Shown piece after piece: positions 1-7,928 of a DNA stretch of 64,000 nt. The position numbers and the translations under genes are program-made. How positions within the stretch are numbered: position 1 is the stretch's first letter; the number at the start of each line of letters is the position of its first letter. Source of the DNA: Sphingomonas sp. PP-CE-3G-477 (GTDB lineage Bacteria > Pseudomonadota > Alphaproteobacteria > Sphingomonadales > Sphingomonadaceae); assembly GCF_003050745.1 (NCBI RefSeq), contig NZ_QAOF01000001.1:1116001-1180000 (forward strand). The letters run 5' to 3'. The notes below the pieces were generated by a model. That model had not been told where the DNA came from and did no database searches. It was given only the letters and a program-made list of their open reading frames with translations.

Positions 1-1597
1 CTACAAGTTGCAGCGAAAGCGTCGCGCGTACGGTGCCGTCGCCGTCGGTGACCCGGTCGAGCGTACCGCCATGCGCTTCGATGATCGCGCGCGCCACCAG
101 GGCACCGACGCCCATTCCGGGCTGCGGTCCTCGACGGTCGGGGCACCGGTTCGCGACCGTCACCTCAAGCTGGTCGTCGTGGCGGCGGGCCGACAACGTC
201 ACACGACCGTCGCACGCCTGAACGGCATTGCGGACGAGATTGACGATCGCCTGCGCCAGCTCGATCTCTTGCCCCATGATGATGAAGTCGGGATCGACGG
301 GCGCGATCTCCAGCACGACCCGTGCGGCTTTCGCCTCGGCATGGGTCAGTGCGGAAACGGTCTCGATCAGCGCGGAAACGGGTAGAGCGCTCGGCTCGTC
401 GACCGACCTGCCCCCGAAACGGCGCAGGCGACGCACGAGCGTCGATAGCGCAGCGGCCTTGCGATCGATGATGGCGGCGGTTTGCGCGATGTCCGGATCG
501 GTGGAGACAGTGATTTCGTGAAGGTGCTTGGCCTCGATTGCCAGTGTCGAGAGCGGTTGACTGATCTCGTGGATCACCGCGACCGACATCGCGCGCAACG
601 TTTTCAAGCGCTCGGCCTGGAACAGCATGCGATCGCGGCGCGACAAGGCTATCTGCGCGCGAACCTGCGCATCGGCGAAGCTGCCGGCGAGATACCCGAC
701 GACCACGATCGACGCGAGGCTCATGTGAAATTCCAGCCGGTCTGCGAGTGGCATGTCGCTGGCGGTATAAGGTAGCACCATCGCGGCGACGATCAGGATG
801 GCCAACCAGCCCATGGTGCGCCCGAAGCGCAGCCCGATCCACGCTACCGCCAGCAAGGCAGGGGTAGCGGGGACGCCGAGGCCGATATGCGCGAGCAGCA
901 TGCTTGCCGCGATCGCCACGCCGAGAACGACGCCGGCCTCGCCGAGCACGGCAAGCTGGCGCAGCGCCGGCCGATGCAGCGACAGCCGCCCGTCCTGTAC
1001 CGCCTGGGTCGCCCAAAGCAGCGGCGGGGCGATCAGCAACACGCCGAGCAGGTCGCCAACCGCAAATCCGGTCAGTGATGCGATGGTCTGGCGGAGGCCC
1101 ACGACCCCGGTAAGCTCGGGACTGAGCAACGACCAGGGGAGTGCGACGAGCGCCACCGCCATGGGCGCGGAGACGGCCGCGAGACCGAGCGGCATCGGTG
1201 CAACGCCGAGGCTGGAGTGCGAGCGCGCGGCGACAAAGCGGACCAGCCAGACGACGAGGCCGTAGACTAGCCCGGGACGTGCGACCCCCACGGCGGCGGC
1301 GAGCCAGTCCGGATGCCCCGGCACGATGATCCCCGCGGCAGTTTGCACCGCCAACTCCGTGGCGACGATGGACAGCGTCAACCGCGGTCCACGGCTCCAT
1401 AACAGCGCGATACGGACACCCGCCGCGGGATAGAGCAGCGAGTAATAGCCCTGACCGCCCCAGCCCGCTGCAACATGGTGCGCGATCACGAAGGCTACGG
1501 CATAACCGACCAGCCACGGCAGATCGGCCGGTCTCGGTACCGCTGCATGAACTGCGGCGCGTATCGCGAGCGGGGTGGGGAGACGAAGCGCAGGCAT
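1..1597 (-). CDS. MASE1-type membrane sensor histidine kinase (3' end cut by window)
   Basis: The reading frame runs off the left edge, so the stop codon and any domain after the ATPase are missing. The visible part is about 532 residues. The first ~300 are a run of hydrophobic helices resembling the MASE1 sensor (early PAAGVRIALLW segment). A dimerisation/phosphoacceptor helix follows with HEISQPLS, His at about residue 343. The ATPase shows the N box (NLVRNAVQA) and a glycine box (GMGVGALVARAIIEAHGG). The start is the first ATG after an in-frame stop at 1766-1768. The gene is divergent from the DSF synthase gene 279 bp away, which makes it a candidate sensor for that signal; this is inference. 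No receiver or Hpt domain is seen in the part present. A cognate regulator could lie beyond position 1. Confidence 0.85.
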   Translation of the reverse strand, partial: MPALRLPTPLAIRAAVHAAVPRPADLPWLVGYAVAFVIAHHVAAGWGGQGYYSLLYPAAGVRIALLWSRGPRLTLSIVATELAVQTAAGIIVPGHPDWLAAAVGVARPGLVYGLVVWLVRFVAARSHSSLGVAPMPLGLAAVSAPMAVALVALPWSLLSPELTGVVGLRQTIASLTGFAVGDLLGVLLIAPPLLWATQAVQDGRLSLHRPALRQLAVLGEAGVVLGVAIAASMLLAHIGLGVPATPALLAVAWIGLRFGRTMGWLAILIVAAMVLPYTASDMPLADRLEFHMSLASIVVVGYLAGSFADAQVRAQIALSRRDRMLFQAERLKTLRAMSVAVIHEISQPLSTLAIEAKHLHEITVSTDPDIAQTAAIIDRKAAALSTLVRRLRRFGGRSVDEPSALPVSALIETVSALTHAEAKAARVVLEIAPVDPDFIIMGQEIELAQAIVNLVRNAVQACDGRVTLSARRHDDQLEVTVANRCPDRRGPQPGMGVGALVARAIIEAHGGTLDRVTDGDGTVRATLSLQLV

Positions 1598-1791
1598 CGC
1601 CGCCTGCCTAGCCGCATCCGGTCTTCGAAGACTATCGGGGAAATTCCCGGATTCCGTGTCCACGGCGCGCTGCGGTGATTTAGCCGAGCCACGGTCAACG
1701 GAGGTGGGAAGCCGATCCGTTCCGATGTGGGCCCGCTGCCGAAACTGCCCGCTGGACCGTCCACCTTAGGCGATAATGCCGAACGATAATC

Positions 1792-1806
1792 GCGGTATCA
1801 TACCGC
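1792..1806. promoter_or_regulatory. Perfect 15-bp palindrome between histidine kinase and rpfF
   Basis: GCGGTAT-C-ATACCGC is a perfect inverted repeat about 70 bp before the rpfF start codon, inside the 279-bp divergent region. Two direct copies of CGATAAT (1771-1777 and 1784-1790) sit just beside it. The shape and place fit an operator or regulator-binding site controlling rpfF, the kinase, or both. The regulator is unknown. Confidence 0.45.
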
Positions 1807-1876
1807 CTACATCCCAACGGATGTCGCTCTAAGCTTCTCGCGCACGAACCACCGTGTGTGAAGAAGGACGTCGTTT

Positions 1877-2800
1877 ATGACAATCGAGTTTGCTCCTGTT
1901 GTTCCAGCGGACGAAAACGGGTCGCGACATGGAACCGTGACCGAACCCCTCCGCGTGCCGCTAGGCCAGCAGCCGTTTGCCTATGTGGATTTGGAAACGC
2001 GGTTCGATTCCGAACTCGATACGCTCTGGACCTACATGCGGCAGCGTAGTCGACCGAGCTTCAACCCGGATTTGCTCGTTGAGTTCGCAGGGTGGCAGAA
2101 CGACATCTGCGCAGTCCGATCGTCCGGAACCATGCCGATCCGGTACGTCGTGCTCGGGTCTCGCTTTCCTGGCGTCTTCTCGCTGGGGGGAGATCTCGAT
2201 CTCTTTGCGACGCATATCCGCAGCGGGGATCGCGCAGCTTTGGTTCGTTATGGGCGTGCGTGCGTCCGGATACTCCACCGGAACATGCTCAGCCTGGAAC
2301 AACCGATCATCACGATTGCCTTGGTCGAAGGCGACGCGTTGGGGGGTGGGTTCGAGGCGTTGCTGTCGTTCAACGTGGTGATTGCCGAACGCGGAACGAA
2401 GTTCGGGCTGCCCGAGACCAATTTCGGTCTCTTCCCGGGGATGGGAGCGCACTGCTTCCTGTCCCGACGCCTGGGGGCCGCGCGTGCCGAGCAGATGATC
2501 CTCAGCGGCAGGACCTACACCGCAGAAGAACTGTACGACCTGGGAATCGTCCATGCGCTCGCCAATCCCGGCCAGGGGCGTGCCGAGGTCGAGGGCTATA
2601 TCCGACAGAACCGGCGTCGGCATAGTGGCCACTGCGCCATCTACGAGGCGTCTCGATCGGTGAATCCGCTACCGCTGCGCGAGCTCGAGGCGGTCGTCGA
2701 CCTTTGGGCCGATGCGGCACTCCGGCTTAGCGAGGCGGACCTGAAGCTCATGCGGCGGCTGGTCGGCGCCCAGACCCGATTGCTCGACAAGGCAGCGTAA
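1877..2800 (+). CDS. rpfF: DSF synthase RpfF family (crotonase fold)
   Basis: Predicted cytosolic enoyl-CoA hydratase/thioesterase that makes a cis-2-unsaturated fatty acid signal of the diffusible signal factor (DSF) family. The protein has 307 residues; Xanthomonas RpfF has about 290. The crotonase oxyanion region reads FSLGGDLDLF (~101-110). The two glutamates diagnostic of RpfF are in GDALGGGFEALL (Glu160) and GLPETNFGLFPGMGAH (Glu180); their spacing of 20 matches the catalytic pair of the Xanthomonas enzyme. AAGGA lies 8 bp before the ATG and supports this start. The gene is divergent from a membrane histidine kinase and convergent, 12 bp apart, with a membrane GGDEF-EAL protein. The family call is firm; the exact fatty acid product cannot be read from sequence. 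Confidence 0.88.
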   Translation: MTIEFAPVVPADENGSRHGTVTEPLRVPLGQQPFAYVDLETRFDSELDTLWTYMRQRSRPSFNPDLLVEFAGWQNDICAVRSSGTMPIRYVVLGSRFPGVFSLGGDLDLFATHIRSGDRAALVRYGRACVRILHRNMLSLEQPIITIALVEGDALGGGFEALLSFNVVIAERGTKFGLPETNFGLFPGMGAHCFLSRRLGAARAEQMILSGRTYTAEELYDLGIVHALANPGQGRAEVEGYIRQNRRRHSGHCAIYEASRSVNPLPLRELEAVVDLWADAALRLSEADLKLMRRLVGAQTRLLDKAA

Positions 2801-2812
2801 AGCGCTCGTTAC

Positions 2813-4774
2813 TCAGGACCGCCCATTCGCCTCGAGCCGGCTCCCGGCAAGCATGGAGGTTACCATGCTTGCCGAGATCGGCCGCGCGAGCAGAAACCCC
2901 TGCACCGCATCGCACCGGGTGCGGCGCAACTGATCGAGTTGGGCCTGCGTCTCTATGCCCTCGGCAACTGTCCGCATGCCCAGTTTGGCGGCAAGCTCGA
3001 TCACGGTCTGGACGATTGCGACCGATGCGGGACTTTGGTCCAGGTCGGTGATGAAAGAGCGGTCGATCTTCAGCGTCTGGAACGGGAATTTCGTCAGGTA
3101 GCTGAGCGAGGAATAGCCCGTCCCGAAATCGTCCAGCGTCGTGCGGACGTTGAGGCGGTTGATCGCATTGAGCGCGGCGAGCGACGCATCGATGTCGTCG
3201 AGCAGGACCGACTCCGTCACTTCCAGCTCCAGGCGTTCGGCGGGCAGCCCGCTCGCGGCCAACGCCCCCATGATGACCATTGGCAGATTGGCCGACCGCA
3301 ACTGGATCGGCGACAGATTGACCGCGATCTGCACGTCACCCGGCCATTCGCTCGCAGCTTTGCACGCCTCGCGGATGACCCACCCGCCGATGGCGACGAT
3401 CAGACCGTTGTCTTCCGCGATGGGAATGAACTCGGCTGGCGAAATCGGACCATGCCGACGATTGGTCCATCGCAGCAGTGCCTCGCACGACAATATGCGC
3501 TCGCCGGCAAGATCGAAGATAGGCTGGAACATCACGTGGAACTCGCCCCGTTCCAATGCTCCCGTCAGCTCCAGCGCCAGATCCCTGCTGCGCTGGACCT
3601 TCTCGTCCATGAGCGGTTCGTAGAAGCACATACGCCCCCGTCCGGTATCCTTTGCCCGGTAGAGGGCAAGATCCGCATTTTTGAGCAAGGTATCGGCATC
3701 GGCGCCGTCGGCGGGCGCGATTGCGATCCCCAGCGATGCGCCAACGTGTAGCAGACGCCCGTCATGATCGACGGGCCGCTCCACCAACTCTATGATCCTG
3801 TGCCCGATCGAGTTTGCGGCATCCCGGTGTTCGATCTCACAGACTACGGCAAATTCGTCGCCCCCCAACCGTGCGACGATACCCGCGCTTCCGAACGCCT
3901 CATTCAGTCGACCGGCTATGCAGACGAGGAGCGCATTGCCTGCAAGATGCCCGAACGAGTCGTTGATTTCCTTGAACCGATCAAGGTCGATCCAGTGGAT
4001 CGCCAACCATTGGCTACCGCCGTCCAGCGCGCGCAGGCGAGCTTCGAATCGCTCGCGAAACGCCGTCCGGTTGGCCACGCCGGTCAGATCGTCGCGACGG
4101 GCGATTGCCGCGTGATGTTCGGCAAGCGCAGCCTTTTCCCGCGACGCCAGGGTCGCTTTCAGGATGACGCTGTACGTCTGCAGCGTGATGTCCATCATCG
4201 CAACGACGAACAGGACGATGACGACCGCGAGAACGATCTTGAGCACATCGAGCGAGACGATCAATCCGACCGCCAGCGGCAGGGACGCACAACATAGCTG
4301 TACCAGCGCGATCCATGGGCGCCCTGCATTGCGCCCCGCGATCCCGGCGGCGTAGCCTATCGTCGTCGTCACTGCGAGCAGTTGCAGCACGCCGTCGCTC
4401 GTATTCAGCAGCGTGAGCAATCCGAACGTACCGAGCAGCGCCGAATAGCAGAGAGCCCCGACCCGATACACGATCTCCCGACGGCGGCCCGGTGCCTTGT
4501 TCGGCGTGGCTCGCTTGGGAACGCGAAGTTCGAGACGCACGGCGTCGGCAATGCGGATGCACGCGACGATCGCGATGGCGATTGCGCAGATCACCATGGC
4601 TCGATCGCGGCTGACGATCGATACGGTCGCCGTGATAGCGCTGCTCGTCAGCGCACCGATTATCAGCGACCTCGGCGAGGCATAGAGCGATTCGACAAGC
4701 GTTTCGCGCACGGCATCGGCGATCGCCTGATCGGATTGCCGAAGCTGTCTCAGACGAGAGATAAGACCATTCAT
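2813..4774 (-). CDS. Membrane diguanylate cyclase/phosphodiesterase (GGDEF-EAL)
   Basis: Predicted inner-membrane protein of 653 residues that may both make and break cyclic di-GMP. About six hydrophobic helices fill residues ~36-195, with no recognisable PAS domain. The GGDEF domain has an intact RLGGDEF (304-308) but no RxxD inhibitory site five residues before it. The EAL domain looks active: EALLRW (431-436), VNLSP, ELEVTES, DDFGTGYS, KIDRSF and AEGIET are all present. The ATG at 4774 is chosen because the 42 residues before it read like an A/T-rich leader; no strong ribosome site helps. The gene ends 12 bp from the end of rpfF, convergent. In Burkholderia an rpfF neighbour, RpfR (PAS-GGDEF-EAL), is the DSF receptor; here a membrane sensor replaces PAS. 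Confidence 0.88.
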   Translation of the reverse strand: MNGLISRLRQLRQSDQAIADAVRETLVESLYASPRSLIIGALTSSAITATVSIVSRDRAMVICAIAIAIVACIRIADAVRLELRVPKRATPNKAPGRRREIVYRVGALCYSALLGTFGLLTLLNTSDGVLQLLAVTTTIGYAAGIAGRNAGRPWIALVQLCCASLPLAVGLIVSLDVLKIVLAVVIVLFVVAMMDITLQTYSVILKATLASREKAALAEHHAAIARRDDLTGVANRTAFRERFEARLRALDGGSQWLAIHWIDLDRFKEINDSFGHLAGNALLVCIAGRLNEAFGSAGIVARLGGDEFAVVCEIEHRDAANSIGHRIIELVERPVDHDGRLLHVGASLGIAIAPADGADADTLLKNADLALYRAKDTGRGRMCFYEPLMDEKVQRSRDLALELTGALERGEFHVMFQPIFDLAGERILSCEALLRWTNRRHGPISPAEFIPIAEDNGLIVAIGGWVIREACKAASEWPGDVQIAVNLSPIQLRSANLPMVIMGALAASGLPAERLELEVTESVLLDDIDASLAALNAINRLNVRTTLDDFGTGYSSLSYLTKFPFQTLKIDRSFITDLDQSPASVAIVQTVIELAAKLGMRTVAEGIETQAQLDQLRRTRCDAVQGFLLARPISASMVTSMLAGSRLEANGRS

Positions 4775-4972
4775 GAATCTGGCTTTGGACTCGTGAAGTG
4801 AAAAAAACCAAAATCTTTCGGTGGTTCGAACAAAATGCGGAATCGCGAACGGTGCCGTATGCGTGGTCGTCTTTACCTGCCCTGGGAGTATCCCGACCAC
4901 CGCGCTGTTTTCGCGGGCGGAAGGATTGACCGCACCGCGAAACCGCCGCGTGTATTCAGCGATTGTCGGGGT

Positions 4973-5338
4973 TTATGCCGCGCTTGCGATCAGCGCAGGC
5001 GTTTGCTGATGTTGGACGACGCGCCACTCATCGTGCTCCAACCGCCGCATCGTCGTCGTGCAATACGCAGTGTAGCCGGTCGAATCGTCGCGACTGGCTT
5101 CCGCTTTGTAGGCGATCGCGATCAGGCCCTCTTGCGGGCGCATGATCTGCTGCTCGCTGAACTGCACCTTCGACCAGCGCGGCGTGTTGGCCACTGCCTC
5201 GATAGCCTGCGTGCCGGTCAGCACGAAGGGGTGCTCCGGCAAAACCATGACGCACTCGTCGTCGATCAGCGCGCGGTACTGTTCGGCATCGCAGGTCCAT
5301 AGGCTTTCCTCGAAGCCCCAAACTCGATTGTCGTCCAT
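4973..5338 (-). CDS. NTF2-fold protein, DUF4440/SnoaL-like
   Basis: A 121-residue soluble protein of the size and pattern of the DUF4440/SnoaL-like cone-fold family. It starts with short helices (MDDNRVWGFEESLW, YRALIDDECVMVLP) and ends in strands where the family usually has its sheet (VQFSEQQIM, LIAIAYKAEA, YTAYCTTTMRR, WRVVQHQQ). AGAAGGAG lies 7 bp before the chosen ATG, which is far better than any upstream start in this frame. The same frame stays open well upstream, but that part is antisense to the GH130 gene and is not credible. It is followed in the same direction, after about 200 bp, by the GGDEF-EAL gene. No catalytic role can be assigned. Confidence 0.75.
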   Translation of the reverse strand: MDDNRVWGFEESLWTCDAEQYRALIDDECVMVLPEHPFVLTGTQAIEAVANTPRWSKVQFSEQQIMRPQEGLIAIAYKAEASRDDSTGYTAYCTTTMRRLEHDEWRVVQHQQTPALIASAA

Positions 5339-5626
5339 TCCATGTCTCCTTCTCGCTATCGAGCGCGGGGACGATGGAGTTCGTTCCTTGCGGCCCGCTG
5401 GAAATCGCCCTTTCGACTGCCAGAGCATCTTATGTTGCCGGGCAGGAACGTCGTCTCCGACGCAATCTCCAGATCGAGAGCGGAAAGGGCTTTGTGAGCA
5501 TCCAGGATACGCGCCCTGCCGGCCAGGCGTCGGCCCAACGCGAGTGCGGGATCGCGAGAGGCCCGGCATCGTTACCTTGTTTGTCGCGAGCACTCGCTCG
5601 CTAAAACAACAGAAAGGCCGATGCCG

Positions 5627-6913
5627 ATGAACGCTGCCGATGTCTTCACGACGCTCGATGTCGAGTTGAAACCCGATCCGTCGCGCACCGTGATCCGGCC
5701 GTTCAGCTTCGGCTATCCCTCGGCTTTCAAAGCGGGACATCCACCCCGCAGCCAGGTCGTGGTGGACCGCATTCGGGCACTCGACGACACGATGCGGGAA
5801 AGGATGCGCGACTTGTTGCTGACTCCGATGCGCGAACGCCATCGCAACGTCGAGCAGGTATTGCTTCGTCGCTTCGAAGACGTGCGAGAGGATATCGGCG
5901 AAGGCGACTTCAACGACGATGAAAAGCTGTTGATCGGCGCGTATTTCAGCCAGGAATACGCGTTCGAGTCCGCCGCGCTGTTCAATCCCAGCATCGTCTT
6001 GCTGGCAGACGAAGAGGCGTCGGTGCCCGGCGCAGTCCGCTTCGTCATGTCGTTGCGGGGGATCGGCGAGGGACATATTTCGTCGATCACGTTCCGCACC
6101 GGCGAATGGGGCCCCGGCGACCGACTGGTCCTCGATCCCCCCAGCGCCCACGGCGTACCGCCTCGCATCGAGCGTCAGGACGACGGTTGGGTCCGCCTGC
6201 TATGCGAGGATAGTCAGGATGCGTCGGAGACGGTCATTTTCCCGGTCCTGCCCAGCCAGCGCCAAGGCATCGAGGATCTGCGCCTCGTCAATTTCACCGA
6301 TCACGACGGTGTCCGCAGCATCATCGGGACGTACACGGCGTTCGACGGCAAGGATGCGCGACAGGAAATCCTGCGCGGCGTCGATTTGCGCCGGGTCGAG
6401 ATGAGGCCGCTTGCCGGGGCGATGACCGGGTACAAGGGAATGGCGCTGTTCCCTCGACGGATCGACAATCAGTTCGTCATGCTTGGCCGGCAGGACAGTG
6501 AAAACATCTGGCTGCTGCGTTCCGACGATCTCTATACGTGGGAAACCGGAGCGCCGATCATGGCGCCGAAGTATCCGTGGGAGTTCGTGCAACTCGGTAA
6601 TTGCGGATCGCCGATCGAGATAGACGAGGGCTGGCTCGTCTTCACGCACGGCGTCGGCATGGTCCGGGGATATTGCATCGGTGCCTGTCTTCTCGACAAG
6701 GACGATCCCTCCAAGGTGCTGGCGCGGACCGCGTCGCCCTTGCTGTTTCCCAGCGCGGAGCAACGCGGGGGCTATGTGCCGAACGTCACTTACAGCTGCG
6801 GCGCCTTGATCAAGGACCGTCGCATCCTGTTGCCCTACGCGATCGGCGACGAATATTCGGCGTTCGCCGTGGCGAATGTGGACGACCTGCTGGCGGTGAT
6901 GACGGCGGGCTGA
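5627..6913 (+). CDS. GH130-family glycoside phosphorylase/hydrolase
   Basis: About 428 residues of the GH130 family, whose members phosphorolyse or hydrolyse beta-mannosides. Family landmarks are ALFNPSIV (~118-125), EGHISSITFRTG (~148-159), GIEDLRLV (~214-221, with the conserved Asp), YTAFDG, and a late GNCGSPIEIDEGWLVFTHG segment. No signal peptide is seen, so it should be cytosolic. Two ATGs are six bases apart (5621 and 5627); AGAAAGG lies 9 bp before the second and only 3 bp before the first, so the second is preferred. It stands alone, without other glycan genes, and ends at a strong hairpin facing the AEC gene. The substrate is not predictable here. Confidence 0.85.
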   Translation: MNAADVFTTLDVELKPDPSRTVIRPFSFGYPSAFKAGHPPRSQVVVDRIRALDDTMRERMRDLLLTPMRERHRNVEQVLLRRFEDVREDIGEGDFNDDEKLLIGAYFSQEYAFESAALFNPSIVLLADEEASVPGAVRFVMSLRGIGEGHISSITFRTGEWGPGDRLVLDPPSAHGVPPRIERQDDGWVRLLCEDSQDASETVIFPVLPSQRQGIEDLRLVNFTDHDGVRSIIGTYTAFDGKDARQEILRGVDLRRVEMRPLAGAMTGYKGMALFPRRIDNQFVMLGRQDSENIWLLRSDDLYTWETGAPIMAPKYPWEFVQLGNCGSPIEIDEGWLVFTHGVGMVRGYCIGACLLDKDDPSKVLARTASPLLFPSAEQRGGYVPNVTYSCGALIKDRRILLPYAIGDEYSAFAVANVDDLLAVMTAG

Positions 6914-6919
6914 GTCGAT

Positions 6920-6953
6920 TTGGCGCGCAGGGCGAACGCCCCCTGCGAGCCAA
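6920..6953. terminator. Hairpin between convergent GH130 and AEC genes
   Basis: Nested inverted repeat: outer arms TTGGC/GCCAA and inner arms CGCAGGG/CCCTGCG around a short loop. It starts 7 bp after the GH130 stop and lies 43 bp from the AEC stop, so it can serve both strands. There is no U-run, as is common in high-GC alphaproteobacteria. Confidence 0.6.
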
Positions 6954-6995
6954 TGGCGTCGATACGGCCGCGAGGGACCATGCGATACCGCGCGA

Positions 6996-7928
6996 TTAGC
7001 GTGCCGGTATCGCAGAATGGAATATGCCGACCACGAGCAGAACGAGCACGAGCGATACGAGGCTGGACAGCGCGACGAGGATTGCCGCTGCCTTGCGGTT
7101 GGTATCGAGAAGGGTTGCGAACAGGGTCACGTTGCTGGCGATCGGGAACAGCGCGACAAGCCCGACGATCACGCGGTCACGAGGGCTCAATATGCCAACG
7201 AACGCCGCTTCCGCCGCGAGCGCGGTGGCAAGCAGAACCAGTCCGCTTGCTTGCCGGATCGCGAGAATGCGCGCCATCAGTTGTGGTCGCCAATCCTCGC
7301 CGCTGGTTTCCGCGAGATTGAGACCGATCACCGCCATGCCGAGGACCGAGACCAGCGTGCCGGCTATCGATACGATCGGAGCCGCCCCTTCGGGCATCGT
7401 GACGCCCGCCCATTTTGCGACGATAGCACACATGATGACGTAGACGACGGGTACGCGCAGCGCCTTGGTCGCTGCCTTGCGGGTGCCTTCCTTGGTACGG
7501 GCGATCAGGAAATAGCCGACCGTGTCGCCGTACAGCGCGCTGCCGATATACGCGCAGATCACCGTCGAAACGCCGACGTCCCCGAACAGCGCCTGGCTGA
7601 CCGGAACCCCGAAAAATGCCACGTTGAAGAACGAGAAAGAGGCGGAGAGCAGCTTTGGGTCGAAGTCGTCGCCAAGTCGCTTTGACAGCCGATGCGCCGG
7701 GATGCTCATCAGAGCCGCGACCATGAACATCATTGGCGGGATCACCATCAGCTGCCGCGTTTCCGCGGCAAGCACCTTGTCGATCACCAGCACCGGAATG
7801 AGGCCGAAGACCAGGATCGTCGAAAACAGCTTTGCTGCCCATGGAACCCGGCTGCCGAAAGCCCAGGCGAGCAGGATCACGCCGTAAAGTGGCAGGAGCG
7901 CCGATGCGATATTACCGAGTGCGCTCAT
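6996..7928 (-). CDS. AEC-family (auxin efflux carrier-like) permease
   Basis: A 310-residue integral membrane protein with about ten hydrophobic segments in the two-times-five arrangement of the AEC family. Landmarks are SFFNVAFFGVPVSQALFG (~97-114) in the first half and the matching LFPIASNVTLFATLL in the second half. Characterised AEC members export organic acids or small amphipathic molecules. Its ATG overlaps the stop of the preceding FAD/NAD(P) gene (ATGA, 7925-7928), so the two are translationally coupled and probably handle the same compound. The substrate is unknown. Confidence 0.85.
   Translation of the reverse strand: MSALGNIASALLPLYGVILLAWAFGSRVPWAAKLFSTILVFGLIPVLVIDKVLAAETRQLMVIPPMMFMVAALMSIPAHRLSKRLGDDFDPKLLSASFSFFNVAFFGVPVSQALFGDVGVSTVICAYIGSALYGDTVGYFLIARTKEGTRKAATKALRVPVVYVIMCAIVAKWAGVTMPEGAAPIVSIAGTLVSVLGMAVIGLNLAETSGEDWRPQLMARILAIRQASGLVLLATALAAEAAFVGILSPRDRVIVGLVALFPIASNVTLFATLLDTNRKAAAILVALSSLVSLVLVLLVVGIFHSAIPAR

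Noticed and set aside
165..1517. Long minus-strand open frame (450 residues) over the left-end kinase
   Set aside because: It is low-complexity, Arg/Ala/Gly-rich and in a different frame from the kinase, whose HEISQPLS, N-box and G-box motifs fix the real frame.
5356..5538. Possible small minus-strand gene or relic in the gap before the GH130 gene
   Set aside because: Sixty residues with no ribosome site and no recognisable family; it cannot be supported.
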